Of a stretch of DNA of 34,575 nt, positions 14,837 through 21,490 are shown one piece after another; within the stretch, counting starts at the first letter, position 1; every line of letters begins with the position of its first letter. Source of the stretch: Novosphingobium sp. Its GTDB lineage: Bacteria > Pseudomonadota > Alphaproteobacteria > Sphingomonadales > Sphingomonadaceae. The stretch lies in assembly GCA_030697365.1 (NCBI GenBank), contig JAUYQH010000022.1, forward strand, positions 1 to 34,575, given 5' to 3'. The position numbers were made by a program, and so were the translations under genes. A model generated the notes under the pieces. It ran no database searches and had not been told where the DNA came from. It saw only the letters and a list, made by a program, of their open reading frames with translations.

Positions 14837-16000
14837 ATGCTCGTCGCACCTGATCAACCGTTCCCGTCCTCGGTCGAGCTCGTGCTTCGCCGATACGCGC
14901 TGCTGGTCGACGCACGCGGCGCCAGCGCGCTTGGGTTCGAGGCGGCGGTCGCGGCCATGGCCCCGGCGACGAAGGCGGCGATCACCGCCGACCTCAAATG
15001 CTTCCTGGCCTGGTGCAAGTCGCGGCGTCCCGTCGCCACTGCGGTTCCGGCTGAACCTGAAACCCTGGTCCACTATCTGCACTGGCTGGCCAAGGGCTCG
15101 GACACCCGCCCTCCAGCAAAGCCCGCCACACTTGCGCGCCGTATCGCTTCCGTTGCCCGGATCCACCGTATCCTCGGCTTCGGCGAGAAGGAGCCACTGC
15201 CAACCCAGGCCGGGATGGTCCGCGACACGCTCAAGGGCATCCGGCGCAAGAAGCGCGAACGACAAAGGCAAGCCGCACCTCTCCGGTTCGGCGAGGCGAT
15301 GCAGAACGGGCAGGCGCCGCCCGAGGGAGTGACGGTCAAGGCGCTGCTCGCCTCGTGCGGCACCGACATCATCGGTCTGCGCGATGCCGCGCTGGTCAGC
15401 CTTGCCTATGACGCGGGTCTGCGGGTGTCGGAGCTGGTTGCAGCTACGGTGGCCGATTTGCGTCAGGTCGGCGATGGCAGCGGGCGGCTCGAGATCACGC
15501 ATTCGAAGACCGATCAGCTGGGGGAGGGGGCTCTGGCCTGGCTGTCGGGCGACACCATGGCGCGACTGTCGGCCTGGTTGCTGGTAAGCGGCTTGAGTGA
15601 AGGCCCAGTGTTCCGGCGCATCAATGTGTTGACCGGTCCGTCAGACGCCGCCGGGCAACAGATTGTGCGGCACTACATCGGCGACAGGCCGCTCACCCGG
15701 CAGGGCGTGGTTGCGATCCTGCGCCGCCGAGTGTTTGAAGCGATCGATCTCGGCCATGTCGACCTCGAACCCGGTATGGAGGGTGACACCGTTCGTGCCT
15801 TGAGCGCGCACTCGTTCCGGGTCGGGCTGACCCAGGACCTGTTCGCGGCCGGTGAGGACGGCGCGGGGATCGCGCTGGCGCTGCGGTGGTCGTCGCCAAC
15901 CACGGCGCTGCGCTACGCGCGCGAACTGGCCGTGGGCAATAATGCAGCCGCGCGCGTGCTGGGGCGCTTGCGCGACGGCGGCGGTCAGACGGCTGCGTAG
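14837..16000 (+). CDS. Tyrosine recombinase 2
   Basis: A 387-residue site-specific recombinase, more diverged from copies 1 and 3. The core-binding domain (MAPATKAAITADLKCFLAWC; ATLARRIASVARIHRILGF) is followed by the catalytic set: R in YDAGLRVSEL, K in THSKTDQLGEG, H-S-F-R in LSAHSFRVGLTQDLF, W in LRWSSPTTALRY, and the tyrosine in ALRYAREL. All required residues are present. Its start region has only a weak ribosome site. Two inverted repeats with 7-nt spacers lie in the 140 bp upstream. It ends 30 bp from the convergent amidoligase gene. Function as an integrase, invertase or resolvase cannot be decided from the sequence. Confidence 0.9.
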   Translation: MLVAPDQPFPSSVELVLRRYALLVDARGASALGFEAAVAAMAPATKAAITADLKCFLAWCKSRRPVATAVPAEPETLVHYLHWLAKGSDTRPPAKPATLARRIASVARIHRILGFGEKEPLPTQAGMVRDTLKGIRRKKRERQRQAAPLRFGEAMQNGQAPPEGVTVKALLASCGTDIIGLRDAALVSLAYDAGLRVSELVAATVADLRQVGDGSGRLEITHSKTDQLGEGALAWLSGDTMARLSAWLLVSGLSEGPVFRRINVLTGPSDAAGQQIVRHYIGDRPLTRQGVVAILRRRVFEAIDLGHVDLEPGMEGDTVRALSAHSFRVGLTQDLFAAGEDGAGIALALRWSSPTTALRYARELAVGNNAAARVLGRLRDGGGQTAA

Positions 16001-16030
16001 CCCGCCCGCCAACCGGGATATACTTTGACG

Positions 16031-17281
16031 TTATGTCCCGGCGCCCGCATAGAACTGCGGGTGCATTTCCCGGCGTAGTTTTCCCGCGTTGCCCAGCTCT
16101 TCAAGCTGCGCGGAACTTGAAAGCTTGGGGTCCTTTCTCAGCTGTCCCGCGAGTTGCAGTACAGCGCGTTGGAAGGATGTGTTGCTGCTGGCACGCTGCC
16201 GGATGCCGAGATTGGTGAGTTCGGCAAGATCGAGAGCGAGCAAGGCTACCGCTTCGGGAATATCGGAGAGGACAATGTCGCGGATGGTGGCGACATACTC
16301 GTACTCGCCATGTCCGAAGAGATTGAGCTCGGTCAGTCCATTGGCCATCAAGTGCCCGAGCGGCTCCCCGGCGAAATGGACCCGTCCTTCGGCGGCGACC
16401 AGGCCTTGGGTCAGATCCCACGCCAGCTTGCCGCGAGCGCGGGCAAGCCAGCGCGAGAGCAGCAGAAACTTGCGGCGAAAGGCCTGCTCGAGGGGATGAC
16501 TATGTGCGGGCCAGACCTCGAAGGCCGCGGGTATCCGCTCGAGTTGCTCGGTGAGGTGGGGGCCGTTGAAGAACGACTCCGCGCTGAAATGACGCAGTTC
16601 GACATAGCCCTTGAGCAGCTTGGCGAAATTGGCGGCGTATCCCTTGTCGCGCCCGGCACGGTCATTGAGCAGGTTGCCGAGCGCGGTGCCGAGTAGGAAC
16701 TTGCCGGTCGGATCATGCGCCAGATGCCGCAACAAAGGCACGCCGACGGCATGACGCTGCAATGCGGTGTAGCGGCTGTACAGCCGATCGTTGTTCGCGA
16801 GCAGCAGCAGTTCATCGACGCCGAGGATGAAGCGGTCCGGATCAAGCCGGAAGCCATCACCGGCATCAATGTTTATATGCCAACCGCAGTTGGCGGTATG
16901 CTCGTTGTCGAAGAAGTTGAAATCGCCGTCAATCTCGTAGATTGCCTCGAAAAGCTCGGTTCTGACCGTCTCGGCATCGTCGAGGGGCAGGGGAGGGGTC
17001 AGCAGTTCCACGCCGGCGAGACGGTCTTCCGGCCAGTTCAGGGGGTCCAGTCCGTACTCGGGGACGACATAGAAGCCGGGGCGCTGTGGCGGCCGGGATG
17101 GGGCAGACCAGGCGCGCCCTGTCCGCTCGCGCAATTTTGCCGCGAAGGCTCGGCAGAAGGCCGACGAAGCCTCGTCCATGGCCTCTCCCTCGCGCAGCTC
17201 TCGCTCGAAACGGGGCTCGCCAAGGTCGCCGAGGATGACTTCCAGCTCGAAGCCGGCACGCCAGGATGGTATCGCGGACAT
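16031..17281 (-). CDS. Amidoligase-like (ATP-grasp-type COOH-NH2 ligase) enzyme
   Basis: A 416-residue protein resembling the putative amidoligase family (glutamine-synthetase/ATP-grasp-like carboxylate-amine ligases). Motifs in order: an opening acidic strand AGFELEVILGD (E12, E14), a second acidic strand GVELLTPPLPLDDAE, the histidine strand NCGWHINIDAGDGF, the central helix region ELLLLANNDRLYSRY, and GYVELRHFSAESFF, the usual E-x-R position. Such enzymes join an amine to a carboxylate in peptide tagging or envelope modification. It is the only minus-strand gene between recombinases 2 and 3, 30 bp tail-to-tail with one and ~90 bp head-to-head with the other. The substrate is unknown. Confidence 0.7.
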   Translation of the reverse strand: MSAIPSWRAGFELEVILGDLGEPRFERELREGEAMDEASSAFCRAFAAKLRERTGRAWSAPSRPPQRPGFYVVPEYGLDPLNWPEDRLAGVELLTPPLPLDDAETVRTELFEAIYEIDGDFNFFDNEHTANCGWHINIDAGDGFRLDPDRFILGVDELLLLANNDRLYSRYTALQRHAVGVPLLRHLAHDPTGKFLLGTALGNLLNDRAGRDKGYAANFAKLLKGYVELRHFSAESFFNGPHLTEQLERIPAAFEVWPAHSHPLEQAFRRKFLLLSRWLARARGKLAWDLTQGLVAAEGRVHFAGEPLGHLMANGLTELNLFGHGEYEYVATIRDIVLSDIPEAVALLALDLAELTNLGIRQRASSNTSFQRAVLQLAGQLRKDPKLSSSAQLEELGNAGKLRREMHPQFYAGAGT

Positions 17282-17373
17282 GGCCGGGAAGGTAATTCAA
17301 TCGAGCGTCATGTAAACGGAGGCAGCACGTTGCCATCAATTTTGTCACAGGAACTGCTCAGCGATTTGCGCCA

Positions 17374-18492
17374 GTGACGTTAATTATGGCGCGTCACACC
17401 GTGGCCGAACTCAATTTCACCAAAGCGCTTGAGGCGCGCAGTCCGGCAACGCTGCGCGCCATGACCTGTGATCTCGAGAGCTATGCGGGGTTTGCGCGCG
17501 CGCTGGCCGGTGCGGGCCTTCCAGCTTCGGCCGAGCGGCTTGCCGAATGGATCGACCATCTCGAAAACGCGAGGCAGAAACCGTCGACCATCGCGCGCAA
17601 GCTGGCGACGCTCGCGACGGTCCATGGCCTGCTCGGCGCACCCAGTGCTGCTTCGAGTTCGCTGGTCCGCGACACGATGAAGGGCATGCGCCGCCGCCAG
17701 GGCAAGGCGCAGCGTCAGGCGGCAGGATTGCGGCTCGGAGGGATCGGTGCTGCGCCGGTCAAGGGGTTCACGCTGGTGGGTCTGATGGAGGCCTGCGGGA
17801 CCAATTTGCCGGCTCTGCGCGATGCGGCGCTGCTGTCGCTGGGCTATGACGCAGGCCTGCGCGTGTCCGAGATGCTCGGGGCAACGGTGGAGGCCCTCGA
17901 AGTCCAGGACGATGGGAGTGGTCTTCTCGACATTCTCCGCTCCAAGACCGACCAGGAAGGGCAGGGGGCCTGCGCCTGGGTCTCCCCCGAAACCATGCGG
18001 CGGATCGCCGCATGGCGCGAAGCCGCCTCGATCCGCAGCGGACCGCTGTTCCGCCGGGTCGGCGTGGTCCGCACGAAAGGCCATCCGGGCCGCCGGGCGC
18101 TCGGCATCGCGGACCTGTCCTACAACGCTCGGGTGGATCGCGAGCGCATGGCGGCGATACCGGCGCGGCAGGCGAGCGTCACTTATGCCGTGGGCAATGC
18201 CGCGCTGACCGTTGCGGCGGTGCGGGCCATCCTCCGCAAGCGGGCTCTGATGGCGGCGGACATGGGCCTGGTCGATCTCATGGGTGAGGATCTCGAGCGG
18301 GCGCTCGATGCGCTGAGCACGCATTCCCTGCGGGTGGGGCTTACCCAGGATTTGTTCGCCAGCGGGGAAGACGCAGGTCCGATCGCCCAGGCTTTGCGCT
18401 GGTCGTCGGTCGGCACGGCGCTGCGCTATGGTCGGCGCCTCGCACCCGCATCCAATGCAGCGGCGCGGATGCTGGCAGGACGCAGAGGTTGA
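17374..18492 (+). CDS. Tyrosine recombinase 3
   Basis: A 372-residue recombinase very similar to recombinase 1 along its whole length (shared NFTKALEARS/TFTKALEARS, TIARKLATLATVHGLLG, SKTDQEGQGACAWVSPETM, LSTHSLRVGLTQDLF, WSSVGTALRYGRRL). The catalytic R, K, H-x-x-R, W and Y are all present. Either GTG 17374 or ATG 17386 may be the start; the inverted words GTGACG/CGTCAC surround this point. The similarity to copy 1 continues at the nucleotide level, so it arose by duplication or paired acquisition and offers ~1.1 kb for homologous recombination. It is followed after 87 bp by the 452-residue gene on the same strand. Confidence 0.9.
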   Translation: MTLIMARHTVAELNFTKALEARSPATLRAMTCDLESYAGFARALAGAGLPASAERLAEWIDHLENARQKPSTIARKLATLATVHGLLGAPSAASSSLVRDTMKGMRRRQGKAQRQAAGLRLGGIGAAPVKGFTLVGLMEACGTNLPALRDAALLSLGYDAGLRVSEMLGATVEALEVQDDGSGLLDILRSKTDQEGQGACAWVSPETMRRIAAWREAASIRSGPLFRRVGVVRTKGHPGRRALGIADLSYNARVDRERMAAIPARQASVTYAVGNAALTVAAVRAILRKRALMAADMGLVDLMGEDLERALDALSTHSLRVGLTQDLFASGEDAGPIAQALRWSSVGTALRYGRRLAPASNAAARMLAGRRG

Positions 18493-18579
18493 ATGTCACA
18501 GCTGGCACGAAGCGTCGTCAGGTCAATTGACGGTGCGGGAATGGTGCACGAGACGGTGCCTATCGGAGGTAATCACTGA

Positions 18580-19938
18580 ATGGCGAAAACCAACCTTGGC
18601 CACGATCTCTCTGGACTCATACGGTTTGCCGAACGTGCGCCATGGGACGAAATGCTCGAGGAAGTGCTGACCTTGCACCTCGATCCGGTCTGCGACGCGA
18701 GCGGTCTCGATCCCGAGGCGATCTTCGATGCGGTAGGCCACCATTGGGAGGGAGCCTTGTGGGGTTGCGCATTCGAAGACCTGATGGCCCGCGAACCGGA
18801 GGCGGACAGCCCGAACCTGGTTGACGACTTTCTCAAGCGCCGGGGCTGGAACGAGAAGGCCCCCAACAAGTCTTACATGCGCGCGCTGCGTCATGCGGCC
18901 ATTTCGCTCTACGAAGTCAGCGAGATCGTGCCGGGCAAGTCGATGCGCCTGCGCGACCTGCTGCGCGAGAGCGAACCGGTCACGGTGCTGGAGGGCAGCG
19001 CTACCCAGACCCTCGTCAATTGGGACCGCATTGCCGCGCGCGTGGTGCAGGTAAACGGGCGGCATGGCATTTTTGGCGCGCTGCTGCCGTTCGGACCGGA
19101 TGCCAGCGCGGAGTTGATCTCGACTATTACACGACTGGAAGCCGACGATGGTGCGCCCGATCGCGACACCTTGCTCCGCTCCTGTGCGCCACTGTTCACC
19201 GGCATCTGGCTGCTCGACGCCTTGGGCGCGCAGGGTCGGGCCGAAATTCCCGAACTGGTCAACGCCGATGGCGAGGACGTGATGTTTCATCGCATCGTAT
19301 TCCCGCTGGCCAAGGGCGCGAACCAGCAGACCGTGGCCCGGATGCTCGATGCCGCCGACTGGCTTGAGACGGCCAGTGACAGTTTCTGGAACTGGCTTGC
19401 GCCCAAAGCCGGAAAGCGGAGGCCCGCGGCGGGGAAGGGCAAGCAGGCCCTCGCCACCACGATGGAAGATGGCACACCGGTCTTCGCCAATGTCGAATTG
19501 AAAAGCCGCCAGCTAGTTGTCGAGGTGAACAGCGCTGAGCGGGCCGCTGTGGCAACCGCGTCGATGGCTGAGTTGCTGGGCAATCGGATCGGTCCGCCGC
19601 TCACCGAGATTCGCACACTCGCGCAGATGCTAGCTGATGATGCGGCGCGGGATGGGGCTGGCGAGGACCCCCAAATCCCGCCCGAAGAGATGAAGCGCCT
19701 GGTCCATGAAATGCTCACCCGCGAATATTCTCAGGCGCTCGATCAACCGGTGCCTATGCTGGGTGACCGAACACCGCGCGTTTTGGCCCGCACCAAGGCG
19801 GGGAGGGTGAAAGTCGCGGAATGGCTCAAATACCTCGAGAATGGTTCGGCGAAATCGCGCGCGGCAGATGACCCCATGGCCAGTTTCGATTTCACCTGGA
19901 TGTGGCAGGAACTGGGCGTTGCGGACTTGCGGCGCTAG
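18580..19938 (+). CDS. Uncharacterised 452-residue protein
   Basis: It starts MAKTNLGHDLSGLIRF with CGGAGGT (18564-18570) upstream. No membrane segment is visible and the protein is helical. A middle part contains WDRIAARVVQVNGRHGIFGA and LLPFGPDASAELI; a linker rich in K/R/A follows (APKAGKRRPAAGKGKQALA, about 288-306). The C-terminal region LDQPVPMLGDRTPRVLARTK, then GRVKVAEWLKYLE, resembles the W/P-x-LGG-x-TP-x-x-A-x-x-x-x-GR element seen in DUF2384/antitoxin-like and SEC-C-associated proteins. It may be cotranscribed with recombinase 3. The function is not recognised. Confidence 0.7.
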   Translation: MAKTNLGHDLSGLIRFAERAPWDEMLEEVLTLHLDPVCDASGLDPEAIFDAVGHHWEGALWGCAFEDLMAREPEADSPNLVDDFLKRRGWNEKAPNKSYMRALRHAAISLYEVSEIVPGKSMRLRDLLRESEPVTVLEGSATQTLVNWDRIAARVVQVNGRHGIFGALLPFGPDASAELISTITRLEADDGAPDRDTLLRSCAPLFTGIWLLDALGAQGRAEIPELVNADGEDVMFHRIVFPLAKGANQQTVARMLDAADWLETASDSFWNWLAPKAGKRRPAAGKGKQALATTMEDGTPVFANVELKSRQLVVEVNSAERAAVATASMAELLGNRIGPPLTEIRTLAQMLADDAARDGAGEDPQIPPEEMKRLVHEMLTREYSQALDQPVPMLGDRTPRVLARTKAGRVKVAEWLKYLENGSAKSRAADDPMASFDFTWMWQELGVADLRR

Positions 19939-20056
19939 ACGCACTAGCTGGCTCCAACGATGCTTAGGTTAAGCCGCTGCGGCATAACTCCGGCAAATTG
20001 CAAACCCATATTTTAATGTGCTTGACTAAATCCAATGTTCAGTCGAACGCGTTTCA

Positions 20057-21250
20057 ATGATACCTCGCCGCATCGAACAGCACATCAGGGACCGGCTGCG
20101 GCACATGCCCGGCGTGGTTTTGCTCGGTCCCCGCCAGATCGGCAAGACCACCCTGGCGCGCGCGATTGCCGACGAACGGGGCGAGGGGGCGGTTTATCTG
20201 GACCTGGAAGAGGAAGCGGATCGCGCCCTTCTCGCCGACGCGCGGCCGTGGCTCGAAACCCAGTTCGGCAAGCTTGTCGTCATCGACGAGGTCCAGCGCG
20301 CGCCGGATCTGTTTTCGACATTGCGCGGCGTCATCGACGAGCGCCGCCGGGCAGGGGAGGGGGCGGGTCATTTCCTGCTGCTCGGCTCAGCAAACCGGAT
20401 TCTGCTGGGCCAGAGCGCGGAATCGCTCGCCGGACGCGTCGCTTACATCGACATGGGTCCGATCGATGCCGAGGAAGCCCGGTCAGCTGGGCTGGACGAC
20501 CTCAACCGGCTATGGGTGCGAGGTGGCTTTCCCGAGAGCCTGACCGCGCCGGGCGATACCGAAAGCTACCGCCGCAGGCTCGACCTGATCCGCACCTATG
20601 TCGAACGCGATCTGCCCTTCATGGTCCCCCGCATGCCGAGTGCGACCATCAGCCGGCTGTGGACGATGCTTGCGCACGGGCAGGGAGGTCTGTTCAATGC
20701 CTCCAGCCTTGCGGGGAGTCTCGCCATCTCGGCACCGACTGTGACCAGCTATGTCGATATCCTGTGCGATCTCGGCCTGGTTCGCAGGCTCAATCCCTGG
20801 TTTGCCAATGTCGGGAAGCGACTGGTGAAAGCACCGAAGCTCTACGTTCGCGACAGCGGGCTGTTGCATGCCCTGCTGCGCCTCGAAAAGCTCGACGACA
20901 TTCTTTCCCATCCTGTCGCCGGTGCCAGCTGGGAGGGAATGGTTATCGAGAACATCATCGGCGCGGTCGGCGATCGCTACGATGCCCATTTCTACCGGAC
21001 GGCGAATGGTGCGGAGATAGACCTCATCCTCGTGTCCGGCGGCGTTCCCGAAGTGGCCATCGAAGTGAAGCGGTCGACGGCGCCCAGCGTTGAGCGCGGG
21101 TTTCACCTTGCCTGTGACGATCTCGAGATCGAGAAGCGCTGGCTGATCTACCCCGGAGACAAATCCTACCCGAAGCCGCACGGCATCACGGCAATGCCTC
21201 TGGTGCAGGCGCTGGAGCAGCTGGTGGCCGGGACTTCAAAACCATCATGA
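20057..21250 (+). CDS. AAA ATPase with DUF4143
   Basis: A 397-residue protein of the common AAA_14-DUF4143 family. The N-terminal ATPase has Walker A GPRQIGKTT (~23-31), Walker B KLVVIDEVQ (~75-83) and the sensor strand FLLLGSAN. Then come YVERDLPFMVPR, a winged-helix stretch (NASSLAGSLAISAPTVTSYV) and the DUF4143 C-terminus with YVRDSGLLHALL, GASWEGMVIENII, GAEIDLIL and VAIEVKRS. The last motifs form a PD-(D/E)XK-like signature. Members are widespread and uncharacterised, often near mobile or toxin-related genes. It stands 118 bp after the 452-residue gene and 48 bp before the second 74-bp repeat. Confidence 0.93.
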   Translation: MIPRRIEQHIRDRLRHMPGVVLLGPRQIGKTTLARAIADERGEGAVYLDLEEEADRALLADARPWLETQFGKLVVIDEVQRAPDLFSTLRGVIDERRRAGEGAGHFLLLGSANRILLGQSAESLAGRVAYIDMGPIDAEEARSAGLDDLNRLWVRGGFPESLTAPGDTESYRRRLDLIRTYVERDLPFMVPRMPSATISRLWTMLAHGQGGLFNASSLAGSLAISAPTVTSYVDILCDLGLVRRLNPWFANVGKRLVKAPKLYVRDSGLLHALLRLEKLDDILSHPVAGASWEGMVIENIIGAVGDRYDAHFYRTANGAEIDLILVSGGVPEVAIEVKRSTAPSVERGFHLACDDLEIEKRWLIYPGDKSYPKPHGITAMPLVQALEQLVAGTSKPS

Positions 21251-21298
21251 GAATTGCGCCCAGCCTGGCAATCACGGTGCGTGTGAAGTCTCGTCCGC

Positions 21299-21372
21299 TG
21301 CAGCATAATCTGTCGGTCGGCAGCATTGCGCGTTCAAAGCAGATTGCAGCTTAAATTGTCGGTTCACAACAG
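21299..21372 (+). repeat. 74-bp direct repeat, copy B
   Basis: The second copy of the repeat at 14463-14536, same orientation, 6836 bp away, with about five differences in 74. It ends six bases before the left inverted repeat of the Tn3 element. Together the two copies bracket recombinase 2, the amidoligase gene, recombinase 3, the 452-residue gene and the AAA-DUF4143 gene. Confidence 0.85.
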
Positions 21373-21378
21373 TTTTAC

Positions 21379-21490
21379 GGGGTTCTCGTGACCGAGGTGC
21401 AAAAAGTGCCGCTAAGCACATGATTGATATTGTTGGATAAAGCTGGAATGTTGCGCAAGGAATGGCGGATTTGCGTGAGTTTAAGGTTTT
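21379..21490 (+). repeat. Left extended terminal inverted repeat of the Tn3 element
   Basis: The first 38 bp are the transposase-binding IR. The next 74 bp are also matched at the other end. Over 112 bp I count six mismatches with the right copy. Confidence 0.9.
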
